From assembly GCF_900186865.1 (NCBI RefSeq), contig NZ_LT906480.1:4945001-5004261 (forward strand): a DNA stretch of 59,261 nt, written 5' to 3'. This DNA comes from Stenotrophomonas maltophilia (GTDB lineage Bacteria > Pseudomonadota > Gammaproteobacteria > Xanthomonadales > Xanthomonadaceae). A program made the position numbers and the translations under genes. The notes beneath the pieces were generated by a model. The model was not told where the DNA came from, searched no databases, and was given only the letters and a program-made list of their open reading frames with translations. Positions 8,423-20,018 of the stretch are shown piece by piece; position 1 is the first letter of the stretch; every line of letters begins with the position of its first letter.

Positions 8423-8815
8423 TCACACCGCGTCGAGGTAGTACCAGCGGCCGTCGACGCGCAGGAAGCGGCTGTGCTCGGCCATCTTCACCGCGCTGCC
8501 GCCGCCCACGCGGTAGCGGGCGGTGAAGCGCACTTCGGCGCTGTCGGCGCCGGTGACAGTGTGCTCGTGCACGGTCAGGCCCAGCCAATGCGTACGCTGG
8601 CCGGGCGCATCATCCAGCGACAACTCGGCCGGACGGGTATCCGGATGCCAGCTCTGGCGCAGATAGTCCGCCAGCCCCCGCACATAGGCGCTGTAACGTG
8701 ATCGCATCAGGCGCTCGGCATCGGGGGCGGCCTCACCGGCATGGAAACGGCCACAGCAGGCGGCGTACTCGGCGGGAAGGCCGCAGGGGCAGGGATCGGT
8801 GGGTTTTCGGCTCAT
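8423..8815 (-). CDS. ychJ: YchJ family SEC-C motif protein
   Basis: A 130-residue UPF0225/YchJ protein of unknown function. The N-terminal SEC-C zinc motif is CPCG...CCGRFHAG, and the conserved [12 protein letters not shown] stretch and the terminal RWYYLD motif follow. The fold is NTF2-like in the family. The start at 8815 ([12 protein letters not shown]) places the zinc motif at the N terminus as in homologues; an in-frame upstream ATG would add an unconserved 15 residues. The gene is convergent with the diguanylate cyclase (3-bp gap) and divergent from the TSUP permease. Confidence 0.85.
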   Translation of the reverse strand: MSRKPTDPCPCGLPAEYAACCGRFHAGEAAPDAERLMRSRYSAYVRGLADYLRQSWHPDTRPAELSLDDAPGQRTHWLGLTVHEHTVTGADSAEVRFTARYRVGGGSAVKMAEHSRFLRVDGRWYYLDAV

Positions 8816-8908
8816 GCGGACATTGTCGCCGGGTTGTGCGGATGGATCCACGCGGGGCACCGGTCAACCAGTGCAGGACAGGCGTATGCTGTCGCGCCCC
8901 CATATCGA

Positions 8909-9697
8909 TTGATCGCCGTGCTGGAACTGGTTCCCCCTGAGTTGTGGTGGCTGGTGGTCATCGCCTTCATCGCCGGGCTGGTCGATGCCGCCGTCGGTGG
9001 TGGTGGGCTGGTGCAGCTGCCTGGCCTGTTCACGGTGCTGCCGCAGCAGACGCCGGCGATGCTGTTTGGTACCAACAAGTTCAGTTCGATGTGCGGTACC
9101 GGTGCGGCCGCCTGGCGCTATGCGCGCAACGTGCGCTTCCCGTGGAAGCCGGTGTTGTTCGCGGCCGGCACGGCCTTCATCTTCTCCTTCGCCGGCGCCA
9201 CCGCGGTAAGCCTGCTGCCCAAGGACGCGGTGCGCCCACTGGTGCTGGTGCTGCTGGTCGCGATGCTGGCCTACACGCTGTGGAAGAAGGACTTCGGCGC
9301 GTTGCACCGGCCACAGGAGATCGGCCGCCGCGAACTGGTGATCGCGCTGGCGATCGGTGCGGCGATCGGCTTCTACGACGGCTTCTTCGGGCCGGGCACC
9401 GGCAGCTTCCTGATCTTCCTGTTCGTGCGCTTCTTCGGGCTGGATTTCCTGCGCGCCTCGGCGGCATCAAAGGTGGTGAACCTGGCGACGAATGTGGCGG
9501 CGATCTCGTTCTTCGTGCCGACCGGCAACATCCTGTGGCTGTTCGCGCTGCCGATGGCGGCGGCCAACATCATCGGTTCGGTGGTGGGCACGCGCCTGGC
9601 GCTGAAGGGCGGTACGCCGTTCATCCGCAAGCTGTTCGTGGGGCTGGTGGTGGTGCTGATCGCGCGGATGGCGTGGGATACGTTCCGCGCTGCGTGA
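8909..9697 (+). CDS. TSUP family (TauE/SafE, YfcA-like) membrane permease
   Basis: This polytopic inner-membrane protein of about 262 residues belongs to the TauE/SafE family, which moves sulfite, sulfonates or related anions. The duplicated family motif shows as VDAAVGGGGLVQLPGL near the N terminus and FYDGFFGPGTGSFLI in the middle. About eight membrane segments are visible. The start is a TTG at 8909, or the GTG three codons later (8918); there is no ATG near it. The substrate cannot be told from sequence. The 3' end faces a REP array. Confidence 0.83.
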   Translation: MIAVLELVPPELWWLVVIAFIAGLVDAAVGGGGLVQLPGLFTVLPQQTPAMLFGTNKFSSMCGTGAAAWRYARNVRFPWKPVLFAAGTAFIFSFAGATAVSLLPKDAVRPLVLVLLVAMLAYTLWKKDFGALHRPQEIGRRELVIALAIGAAIGFYDGFFGPGTGSFLIFLFVRFFGLDFLRASAASKVVNLATNVAAISFFVPTGNILWLFALPMAAANIIGSVVGTRLALKGGTPFIRKLFVGLVVVLIARMAWDTFRAA

Positions 9698-9703
9698 ACG
9701 CGG

Positions 9704-9945
9704 TTGCCGGCCAACGGCCGGCACTACCGGGTCATGAACCCCGCCCATGGGTAGTGCCGGCCGCTGGCCGGCATCCCCATCCGATCAGGTCATGAACCCC
9801 GCCCATGGGCAGTGCCGGCCGCTGGCCGGCATTCCCATCCGATCGGGCCATGAACCCCGCCCATGGGTAGTGCCGGCCGCTGGCCGGCATCCCCATCCGA
9901 TCGGGTCATGAACCCCGCCCATGTAGTGCCGGCCGCTGGCCGGCG
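9704..9945. repeat. Array of GTAG REP palindromes, including a 58-bp tandem unit
   Basis: One REP in minus orientation (9704-9727) is followed by four in plus orientation starting at 9751, 9809, 9867 and 9923. Each contains TGCCGGCC-GCT-GGCCGGCA. The spacing is 58, 58 and 56 bp, and the spacer with CATGAACCCCGCCCATG is repeated too, so this is a true tandem duplication of a REP plus spacer. The core matches the GTAG (SMAG) REPs known from S. maltophilia. It fills the gap between two convergent genes. Confidence 0.92.
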
Positions 9946-9965
9946 TTCCCCTTCAATCGGCCAGG

Positions 9966-12900
9966 TCAGGCCTCGGCTTCTTCCGGTTCGTTGGCCTGCT
10001 GGCGGCTGCGCTCTGGCAGCTTCAGGCGCTTGCCTTCCTCGTCATACTCGATCAGCAGCACGCCGGAGTCGTGACGACCGCTGATTTCGACGAAGCAGGC
10101 GCCGCCGATGAACGGTTCCAGCGTCATCACCGACTTCAGCGGGGTGGCAACCACCATCTGGAAGCCGAAGTTGTCGAAGATGTTCATTGCCAGTGCGGTG
10201 AACTCGTTGTCGGCCTTGTCGAAGGCTTCGTCGAGCACCACTGCGGCGTAGCTGGGCAGCTGGCTGTCAGCACCGCCGAGCTGGTAGCGCAGCGCCGCGG
10301 CCAGGCAGGTGGTAGCCAGTTTCTGGCGCTGGCCACCGGACTTGCCGGCGCCGCTGCGGTAGATCTCGACCTGCTGGCGCGTTTCCGCATCCAGCTCGAC
10401 GCCGATGAACTCCACGTGCATGCGCACGTCCAGCACCAGCTCCCGCCAACGCTTGTCCTCGCCTTCCTGCGAGCCCAGGCGGTTGACCAGCTGGCGCAGC
10501 ACGGTGAACTGCGATTCGGCCAGCTCGCGCTGCTCGGTCTGCTGCTGCGACAGCACTTCGCGCAGCTGCAGCTGGAACTCGCCCACTTCCGGCAGACGAC
10601 GGTCGCTCAGTTCGATGGTCAGCAGCGTACCGCGGTTGAACGGCACCTGTTCCAGGCTGGCGTTCACTTCGTCCAGGCGCTGGCCGATCGACTTGCGGGC
10701 CTCGGCGCTGTGGCGCTGCAGGGCCAGCAGGTTGTTCTTGCTCTGGTTCTGCAGCAGATCGAAGAAGCGCTCTTCGTGCTGCGGCAGGCCATCGCGCTCC
10801 AGTCGTTCGAGGCGTGCGAGGAAGTCCTCGGCCGAGGCCACCGACACGGTGAAGTCGCCCGATTCCTCCGGCCACTGCTGGATGAAGCGACGGAAGCAGC
10901 CGATCAACTGGTTCTCGATGCGGTTGAGGTCCTGCTGCGAGGACGACAGCTGCTCGTTCAGCGCGTTGCTGACCTGGCGCATGTGCGCTTCCAGCGTTTC
11001 CAGGCTGAGCGGACCCTGCTCCTGCAGGCGCTCGGCAAGGCCGGCTTCCTGCTCCTGGGCCAGGCTCGGCAGCACCAGCGCACGGCTCTGCTGGCGCGCG
11101 CGGTCCAGGCGGTCGCGTTCCTTGACCAGCTGCCCGCGCTCGACGCGGACGTCTTCATAGGTGCGGCGGGCCTGCTCAATGTCGGCGCGCACGGCGTCGA
11201 TCTGCTTGGCCAGCTTGGCGAGGTCGGCATTGCCTTCGCGCAGGTCGCGCAGCGTGGCCTCGATGTCGCTCAGGCGCTGCTGCGGGGCGGCGATGTCGAT
11301 CTCGTTCCAGCTGATGCTGACCAGCTCGTGGCAGGCCAGGCGGCGTTCGTTGTCGCGGTCACGCTGTCCACGCAGGCGCGCGATGTCGGTCTCGCAGCTG
11401 GCGATGCGCTTGGCCAGTTCCTGAGCTTCGCGCTCGAAGGCGCCCACCTTGTCGTGGTTGTTGAAGCCGAGGATCCAGCGACGGCGGTCGCCCACCGCAC
11501 TGCGGTCATCCTTCTCGAAACGGTCGCCCGGATGCTTGACCTGGCCTTCGCGGGTGATGCCGCGGTCGACGTTGCGCAGCTGCTTGGCATCCACGCACTC
11601 GTAGTCGAATCGCTTGCCGAGCTCGCGGCGCAGCCAGCTGTCGAACACGTGTTCGCGCAGTTCCAGCTTGTGCAGCAGCGACTTCGCCGACGGCTCACGG
11701 GCGAACGCATCATCGTTGCGGCGCACGCGGTAGTAGGTGAAGCGCATGCCCAGGTGGGTACGGTTCACCCACTCGGCGACGTCGTTGTAATGCTTGTCGT
11801 CGACCAGCAGCGACAGCGCGAAGCCACCCAGCACGCGCTCGATGGCACCCTGCCAGCCCTGCTCTTCCGAGCGGACCTGGATCAGTTCACCGACGAACGG
11901 CAGCGCCGCTTCAGCGATGCCGGTTTCCTCGGCCAGGCGCGCGCGCAGCTTCTGCATCGGCGCCGGGATGTTGGAGGGCGTGCGCTGCATCGCTTCGAGT
12001 TCCGCACGGACTTCGCCGAAGCGGCGCTCGTCATCGCGCTTGCCACCCAGGCGATCGCTGATCGCATCGTCCAGCGCCGAAGAGGCGCGCTGGCGGTCCT
12101 GCAGCTCGTTCTGTGCGCGCTCGACCAGTTCGGCGAAGCCGTGTGCGTCGTCCGGCAGTTCGGCCCCCAGCTGCTGCGCGGCCAGGCTTGCCTGCTCGCG
12201 CTTGGCCTGGCGGCGGTCGCGCTCGGCTTCGGCGCGGCCCTGCTCGCGTTCCAGTTCTTCAATGCGCTCACCGCCCTGCTGGCGACGCTGCAGTTCCAGT
12301 TCGGCCAGGCGCTCGGTGTGATTGTCCAGTGCGGCACGGCGCTGGGCTTCTTCGCCGAGCAGGCCACGGTCACGCACGTCCATCTCGCGCAGGCGCGCTT
12401 CGATCAGCGCCTGGCGGCGGCTTTCACGGAAGCTGTCGACGCCGAGCTTGAGGGCTTCGTCGTCGCCGCGCCGGCGGTGCATTTCCTTCAGGTCGTTGTA
12501 GTAGGCGCGTGCCGGCAGCAGAGTCTCCACCTGGCGACGGGCGGTGACCACCGCCTGGTGCGCGCCATCGAGCTCGGCGAAGTCGCTGACTAGGCGCTCG
12601 GCGGCGTCGAAGGTCTTCGGCGTGTCGAGCATGAAGTCGCGCAGGAAGACGTTGAGGTCGCCCAGGTTCTTCGCCGACTGCGTCTTGTGCAGCAGGCGCA
12701 GCGCCATCTCGTTGTCGATGCCGAGCAGGTCGCGGAAGCGCTCGGCGTAGCCGGAGAAGGTGTCAAAGTGGTGCAGGTCGGACAGCTTCTGCTTGAGCTT
12801 GCGCAGGTCCAGGTCGAACCCACCAAGATCCTTGGCGATGTCGAACGGGCGCTCGGCAATCATGTAGTGCTTGCGCACGTCACCGGCCGAGGTGCCGTTG

Positions 12901-13346
12901 CCGGAGATCCACAGCAGGCGCACCAGGCTGACCACGCGGCCATCGCCGGCGCGGTATTCCAGCACCAGTGCGGTCCAGGTGGCGCCCTTGCGCAGGTACT
13001 GGGTGGCGATTTCGCCGGTGCCGCTGTCCTGCTGGTCAGCCCACGCGCCACGCACGTAGGACACCAGGTTGCGGTCGCGGCCACTGCGCTCGGCTTCACG
13101 CGCAGCAGCGTTGAAGTCGACGATGGCCGGCGGCGTCAGCAGCGCGGACATGGCATCGAGCAGTGTCGACTTGCCCGAGCCGGAACGTCCGACGAACAGG
13201 AAACCGCGCTCGGCGATCGGCACTTCGGTCAGGCCGTTGAAGGTGCCCCAGTTGTGCACCTGCAGGCGGCGCATGCGGAACTGCTGCAGGCGCGGGTCCG
13301 GCAGGCCTTCGTTGAACAGGGCGGGAGTGTGCTTGGAGATAGCCAT
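9966..13346 (-). CDS. mksB: MksB/JetC-type SMC-like ATPase
   Basis: A 1126-residue SMC-like motor protein. The Walker A GRSGSGKST is at residues 53-61; long coiled coils flank a central hinge-like region (around TYYRVRRNDDAFAREPS); the ABC signature SGGQRQKLA is near residue 1003, followed by Walker B VVLDEAFDKAD. This layout matches MksB of the MksBEF condensins and JetC of Wadjet. It would load on DNA with the two upstream products and extrude loops. It is the last gene of a three-gene operon, 16 bp after mksE. No nuclease gene (JetD/MksG) follows. Confidence 0.88.
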   Translation of the reverse strand: MAISKHTPALFNEGLPDPRLQQFRMRRLQVHNWGTFNGLTEVPIAERGFLFVGRSGSGKSTLLDAMSALLTPPAIVDFNAAAREAERSGRDRNLVSYVRGAWADQQDSGTGEIATQYLRKGATWTALVLEYRAGDGRVVSLVRLLWISGNGTSAGDVRKHYMIAERPFDIAKDLGGFDLDLRKLKQKLSDLHHFDTFSGYAERFRDLLGIDNEMALRLLHKTQSAKNLGDLNVFLRDFMLDTPKTFDAAERLVSDFAELDGAHQAVVTARRQVETLLPARAYYNDLKEMHRRRGDDEALKLGVDSFRESRRQALIEARLREMDVRDRGLLGEEAQRRAALDNHTERLAELELQRRQQGGERIEELEREQGRAEAERDRRQAKREQASLAAQQLGAELPDDAHGFAELVERAQNELQDRQRASSALDDAISDRLGGKRDDERRFGEVRAELEAMQRTPSNIPAPMQKLRARLAEETGIAEAALPFVGELIQVRSEEQGWQGAIERVLGGFALSLLVDDKHYNDVAEWVNRTHLGMRFTYYRVRRNDDAFAREPSAKSLLHKLELREHVFDSWLRRELGKRFDYECVDAKQLRNVDRGITREGQVKHPGDRFEKDDRSAVGDRRRWILGFNNHDKVGAFEREAQELAKRIASCETDIARLRGQRDRDNERRLACHELVSISWNEIDIAAPQQRLSDIEATLRDLREGNADLAKLAKQIDAVRADIEQARRTYEDVRVERGQLVKERDRLDRARQQSRALVLPSLAQEQEAGLAERLQEQGPLSLETLEAHMRQVSNALNEQLSSSQQDLNRIENQLIGCFRRFIQQWPEESGDFTVSVASAEDFLARLERLERDGLPQHEERFFDLLQNQSKNNLLALQRHSAEARKSIGQRLDEVNASLEQVPFNRGTLLTIELSDRRLPEVGEFQLQLREVLSQQQTEQRELAESQFTVLRQLVNRLGSQEGEDKRWRELVLDVRMHVEFIGVELDAETRQQVEIYRSGAGKSGGQRQKLATTCLAAALRYQLGGADSQLPSYAAVVLDEAFDKADNEFTALAMNIFDNFGFQMVVATPLKSVMTLEPFIGGACFVEISGRHDSGVLLIEYDEEGKRLKLPERSRQQANEPEEAEA

Positions 13347-13362
13347 GCGATGGTCGGGTCTC

Positions 13363-16244
<2,882 letters not shown>

Positions 16245-16353
16245 TGCGTACAGCGTCCCGAACGGGGGGCGAGCATCGTACCCGACCGGGGGGTGGGTCG
16301 TCCTGTTGGTCGGGTTCATCGGGGGTCTGGCGGCGCCTGCCTGTTACGGGTCT

Positions 16354-16459
16354 GGATGGGGAAGGGCGGCAGGGCAGGACACGCCGTAAACCCATCCATG
16401 GGGGCTCGGTCGGCGCATCCATGCGCCTCACGGTCCTGCCCTGCCGCCCTTCCCCATCC
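16354..16459. repeat. Large palindromic element, copy A
   Basis: Perfect 27-bp inverted repeats (16354-16380 and 16433-16459) flank a 52-bp core. The core contains CCATCCATGGGGGCTCGG and the small palindrome GGCGCATCCATGCGCC. Two related copies occur at 16634-16760 (inverted) and 22629-22809. No coding capacity is seen. It looks like a non-autonomous mobile palindromic unit, different from the short REPs. Confidence 0.75.
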
Positions 16460-16563
16460 CTGACAGTTTCCCGCGGGCGCGGCCGGACCGCCCGAAAGCG
16501 GGGGCAAAAGCGGGGTTCATGACTTTGGAAGCAGCGCGCCGCTGCTGTGGTGTCTTGTGCTTT

Positions 16564-16590
16564 GGTGGGTGCGGACCGTTGGTCCGCACT
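16564..16590. repeat. Short REP-like hairpin
   Basis: GTGGGTGCGGACCGTTGGTC followed by CGCAC forms a hairpin around GTT (arms GTGCGGACC and GGTCCGCAC). A closely similar unit with a different stem sequence occurs at 22853-22878. It lies between palindromic elements A and B in the folE-marR gap. Confidence 0.6.
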
Positions 16591-16633
16591 GCTTCTGCCC
16601 TTGCCTTTAAAGAGCCAACCCACGGCGCTCGCG

Positions 16634-16760
16634 GGATGTGGGGTGGGGTGGTGGAGGGCCGGGCGGGACAGGGCCGTGAGGCGCATGGATGCGCCGATCG
16701 AGCTTACATGGACGTACTTGCAGCGTGCCCTGCCCCGTCCGGCCCTCCGCCGCCCCATCC
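16634..16760. repeat. Large palindromic element, copy B (inverted)
   Basis: Read on the minus strand it matches copy A, including the core GGCGCATCCATGCGCCTCAC. The outer arms (about 16634-16673 and 16727-16760) form an imperfect inverted repeat. Together with copy A it fills most of the 610-bp gap between folE and the regulator gene; nothing coding is seen there. Confidence 0.7.
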
Positions 16761-16815
16761 GATAGCCAGCAGGCGCAACGCCTTCCTCAACACACCCACC
16801 CATTCAGAAAAACCT

Positions 16816-16849
16816 ATTGATAGGAATGAAATTAGTAGTATCCTATCTA
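16816..16849 (+). promoter_or_regulatory. Promoter with overlapping MarR-type operator
   Basis: A -35 TTGATA (16817-16822), a 16-bp spacer and a -10 TATCCT (16839-16844) lie just upstream of the regulator start. The AT-rich stretch contains the palindrome CCTAT-TG-ATAGG and a wider TAGGA...TCCTA repeat covering the spacer and -10. This AT-rich island in GC-rich DNA, overlapping the promoter, is what an autorepressing MarR protein would bind. Binding by the neighbouring regulator is an inference. Confidence 0.6.
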
Positions 16850-16855
16850 TCTCTT

Positions 16856-17311
16856 ATGGACCGACCCCTCGACGAGCGCACCGTGCTGCAGATGCAGCTC
16901 AGCTCCGGCCTGCTGTACGCAGGGCGGCAGTGGCAGCGCCTGGCCGACAGCCGGCTCGGCAGCTACGGCATCTCCACCGCCTGCACCATGCCGCTGCTGA
17001 TGATCGGCCGCTCCGGCGGTGGCATCCGTCAGGTGGCCCTGGCGCAGCAGCTGGGCATGGAAGGTCCCTCACTGGTGCGCCTGCTGGACAAGTTGTGCGC
17101 CAGCGACCTGGTCCGCCGCGAGAGCGACGCCAGCGACCGCCGCGCCAACCTGCTGTGGCTGACCGACGCAGGCCATGCGCTGGTCAGCGAGCTGGAAGAC
17201 CAGTTGATCGGCCTGCGCCAGGACGTGTTCGGCGAGCTTTCCATGGATGAACTGCACGCCGTGCTGAAGGCATGGCGCCTGCTGGCCGAGGCCGCCGACC
17301 GCATCACGTAA
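16856..17311 (+). CDS. MarR family transcriptional regulator
   Basis: A 151-residue winged-helix repressor of the MarR/SlyA type. The recognition region is seen in VALAQQLGMEGPSLVRLLDKL, followed by the wing (LVRRESDASDRRANLLWLTDAGHAL). The start at 16856 (MDRPLDER) is the first ATG after the operator-like promoter; an in-frame ATG at 16817 would lie inside the -35. It heads the efflux operon in the same direction and very likely represses it and itself until an aromatic ligand binds. The ligand cannot be read from the sequence. Confidence 0.87.
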   Translation: MDRPLDERTVLQMQLSSGLLYAGRQWQRLADSRLGSYGISTACTMPLLMIGRSGGGIRQVALAQQLGMEGPSLVRLLDKLCASDLVRRESDASDRRANLLWLTDAGHALVSELEDQLIGLRQDVFGELSMDELHAVLKAWRLLAEAADRIT

Positions 17312-17425
17312 GACCGCTGCCCCTGAACACCGCCGCTGCCGTGCACACGCCAGCGGCTTTTGCCCGTTGCCGTTGTTTCGCTGTTCCTCCCCTCCCCTCC
17401 CCCCACCTCGCCCCCGCCCCTACCG

Positions 17426-17635
17426 ATGCCCGGTGAATTCAGTCTCCACGGAGTGTTCGTCCCGACCCTGCTCGGGTTGATGTTGTTGGCCTACCTGGTC
17501 AACAGCGGCCTGCATGCGCTGCTGCAGCGTGCCGGTGCCTATCGCCATATATGGCACCCGCCACTGTTCAACCTGGCGCTGTACGGGATCGTGCTTGGCC
17601 TGCTGTTCCACCTCCTGCGTTGGATGCAATCGTGA
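17426..17635 (+). CDS. AaeX-like small membrane protein (DUF1656)
   Basis: A 69-residue DUF1656 protein with two hydrophobic segments (about residues 9-30 and 46-66), like AaeX, the small protein encoded before AaeA in p-hydroxybenzoate efflux operons. The start MPGEFSLHGVF is typical; the 114 bp upstream are C-rich with no gene. Its stop overlaps the GTG start of the next gene (GTGA). Its role in the pump is not known. Confidence 0.85.
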   Translation: MPGEFSLHGVFVPTLLGLMLLAYLVNSGLHALLQRAGAYRHIWHPPLFNLALYGIVLGLLFHLLRWMQS

Positions 17636-18549
17636 ACAAGATCGTGAAGAAGACCCTGCCGGTGCTGCTCACCAGCGCAGCCGTGATCGTCGCCCTGCTG
17701 GTGCTGCGCCAGCTGTGGGTCTATTACATGGATGAGCCGTGGACCCGCGATGCCCATGTCGGTGCCGACGTGGTGCAGGTGGCGCCGGACGTGTCCGGGC
17801 TGGTGGAAACGGTGCAGGTGGCCGACAACCAGGCGGTGAAGAAGGGTGATCTGCTGTTCGTGGTCGATCGCGCCCGCTACCGCATCGCGCTGGAGCAGGC
17901 CCGCGCCAACCTGGCCGAGCGCCAGGCATCGGTGGCGCAGCTGCGCCGCGAGATCGGCCGTGACCGCAGCCTGCAGGACCTGGTCGCCGCCGAGGACGCC
18001 GAAGTGCGCCGCGCCAAGTTGCAGGCCGCACAGGCTGCGCTGGCCACCGCACAGGCGGCGGTCGACCTGGCCGAGCTCAACCTGGGCCGCACCGAGGTGC
18101 GCGCGCCGGCCGATGGCCGGGTCAACGACCGCACCCTGCGCGTAGGCGACTACGTGGTGGCCGGCAAGCCGGTGCTGGCGCTGCTGGATACCGGCTCGTT
18201 CCGCATCGATGGCTATTTCGAGGAAACCCGCCTGCGCGGCGTGGCCCCGGGGCAGAGCGTGGACATCCGCCTGATGGGCGAGTCGGCCCCGCTGCGTGGC
18301 CACGTGGAAAGCATCGCCGCCGGCATCGAGGACCGCTACCGCAGCAACGGCAGCACCCTGCTGCCGAACGTGACCCCGGCCTTCGACTGGGTGCGGCTGG
18401 CACAGCGCATTCCGGTGCGCATCGCCATCGACGAAGTACCCAAGGGCGTGGAACTGATCGCCGGCCGCACCGCCACGGTGACCGTGGACACCGGCCGCCA
18501 TCCGCACAACGACAAGGCCGGCACTGCGCCGACACAGGCGGGCCTGTGA
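17632..18549 (+). CDS. HlyD/AaeA-type periplasmic efflux adaptor
   Basis: A 305-residue membrane fusion protein that links the inner-membrane FUSC protein to the outer-membrane channel. One N-terminal membrane segment (about residues 8-25) anchors it. A lipoyl half-motif (APDVSGLVETVQVADNQ...VKKGDLLFVVD), a helical hairpin (about 75-140) and the second half-motif with APADGRVNDRTLRVGDYV follow. The GTG start at 17632 overlaps the aaeX-like stop by 4 bp, and the 3' end overlaps the next GTG start in the same way. Confidence 0.9.
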   Translation: MNKIVKKTLPVLLTSAAVIVALLVLRQLWVYYMDEPWTRDAHVGADVVQVAPDVSGLVETVQVADNQAVKKGDLLFVVDRARYRIALEQARANLAERQASVAQLRREIGRDRSLQDLVAAEDAEVRRAKLQAAQAALATAQAAVDLAELNLGRTEVRAPADGRVNDRTLRVGDYVVAGKPVLALLDTGSFRIDGYFEETRLRGVAPGQSVDIRLMGESAPLRGHVESIAAGIEDRYRSNGSTLLPNVTPAFDWVRLAQRIPVRIAIDEVPKGVELIAGRTATVTVDTGRHPHNDKAGTAPTQAGL

Positions 18550-20015
18550 ACGCCGCCCTGCCCCGTCTCGGTCTGATCGTCGCGCTGGCCAGCCTGGCCG
18601 CCTGCAAAACCGTCGGCCCGGACTATGCACTGCCGGAAGGCTCGGCGTTCAAGCGCCCGGAGGCCAATGCGGCCTTCATCGATACGCAGAACCCGCAGAT
18701 TGCCGCCAACCAGGCGCTGCCCGACCGCTGGTGGTCGCTGTACAACGACCCGGTGCTGGACGGCCTGATCACCCAGGCGCTGCGTGACAACGTGGAACTG
18801 AAGGCCGCCGATGCACACCTGCGTCGTGCGGCGGCGGTGTACGAACAGGCGCTGGACGCCGGTGGCTTCGAGTACGAGGCCGAGGCCGGCGTCAGCCGCG
18901 CACAGCTGTCGGCCGAATCGTTCATGCAGGAGCACGAGCTGCCGGTGATCAACCTGGCCGATGGCAAGTTCGCGGTCAGCTACCAGTTCGACCTGTTCGG
19001 CAAGCTCAAGCGCGGCGCCGAGGCAGCGCGTGCCGACGAGCAGTCGGTCGCTGCGGCGCGCGACCTGGCCCAGGTCAGCGTCGTCGCGCAGGTCGCCGAC
19101 AGCTACCTGGAAATCTGCCACGCCAACCACGAACTGCACGTGGCCGAGCATTCGCTGCAGCTGCAGCAGCGCAGCCGCACGGTCACCGAGCGCCTGATCG
19201 CGGCCGGCCGCGGCACGCCGCCGGAACTGGCCCGCGCCAATGCGCAGGTAGCGTTGCTGGAGGCGGCACTGCCGCCGCTACGCGCGCAGCGTTCGGCGGC
19301 CGCCTATTCGCTGGCCGCGCTGCTTGGGAAAACCCCGGGCCAGCTGCCAGCCGGCGTGATCGACTGTGCGCACGCCCCCGGCCTGGCGCAGCCGCTGCCG
19401 GTCGGTGATGGCCGGGCGCTGCTGCAGCGCCGCCCGGACGTGCGCCAGGCCGAGCGCAAGCTGGCCTCGGCCACGGCGCGGATTGGGGTCGCCACCGCCG
19501 AGCTGTACCCGGACATCCGCCTGGGTGCCTCGGTGGGTGCCGCCGGCCTGCTGGAAGACTTCGGCACGCCGATGACCCAGCAGTGGTCGATCGGCCCGCT
19601 GATCTCGTGGACGCTGCCGTCCTCCGGCACGCACGCACGCATCCACGCCGCCGAGGCGGGTGCCGATGCCGCGCTGGCCGAGTTCGACCACACCGTGCTG
19701 CAGGCGCTGCGCGAGACCCAGACCGCGCTGGACCGCTATGCGCAGGACCTGCGCCGGCTGCAGTCGCTGCGCATCGCGCAGGAGCAGGCCGCACTGGCCG
19801 CCGAGCAGAACCGCCGGCTGTACCAGGGTGGCCGTACGCCGTACCTGTCCAGCCTGGATGCCGACCGCAGCCTGGCCAGCAGCGACGCCACCCTGGCCGC
19901 CGCCGAAGCGCAGGTCTCGCGCGACCAGATCCATCTGTTCCTGGTGCTGGGTGGCGGCTGGCAGGCATCGGTTGCCCCGCCCGCGCCGTCCACCGCACAG
20001 GCCTCGGCGAAGTAA
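18546..20015 (+). CDS. NodT/OprM-type outer-membrane efflux lipoprotein
   Basis: A 489-residue RND-type outer-membrane channel of the NodT family. The signal peptide ends in the lipobox SLAAC with Cys20, so it is probably lipidated. Two OEP domains follow, with the periplasmic helices seen as repeated Ala/Leu/Arg/Gln-rich stretches and the LFGKLKRGAEAARAD motif. The GTG start overlaps the adaptor gene by 4 bp. Enterobacterial aaeXAB lacks an outer-membrane partner, so this operon encodes a self-contained tripartite pump. Confidence 0.9.
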   Translation: MNAALPRLGLIVALASLAACKTVGPDYALPEGSAFKRPEANAAFIDTQNPQIAANQALPDRWWSLYNDPVLDGLITQALRDNVELKAADAHLRRAAAVYEQALDAGGFEYEAEAGVSRAQLSAESFMQEHELPVINLADGKFAVSYQFDLFGKLKRGAEAARADEQSVAAARDLAQVSVVAQVADSYLEICHANHELHVAEHSLQLQQRSRTVTERLIAAGRGTPPELARANAQVALLEAALPPLRAQRSAAAYSLAALLGKTPGQLPAGVIDCAHAPGLAQPLPVGDGRALLQRRPDVRQAERKLASATARIGVATAELYPDIRLGASVGAAGLLEDFGTPMTQQWSIGPLISWTLPSSGTHARIHAAEAGADAALAEFDHTVLQALRETQTALDRYAQDLRRLQSLRIAQEQAALAAEQNRRLYQGGRTPYLSSLDADRSLASSDATLAAAEAQVSRDQIHLFLVLGGGWQASVAPPAPSTAQASAK

Positions 20016-20018
20016 GCC

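Noticed and set aside
9704..9945. Possible CRISPR array
   Set aside because: The repeated unit includes the spacer as well, spacers are not unique, and no cas genes are present. These are tandem REPs.
9698..9965. A hidden jetD/mksG gene after the SMC ATPase gene
   Set aside because: The gap is only 268 bp and consists of REPs; no frame of suitable size or motif exists on either side of the operon.
10071..12593. Very long open frame on the plus strand opposite the SMC-like ATPase gene
   Set aside because: High-GC codon structure leaves long open frames opposite real genes. This one has no domain or motif, while the minus strand shows Walker A, signature and Walker B motifs.
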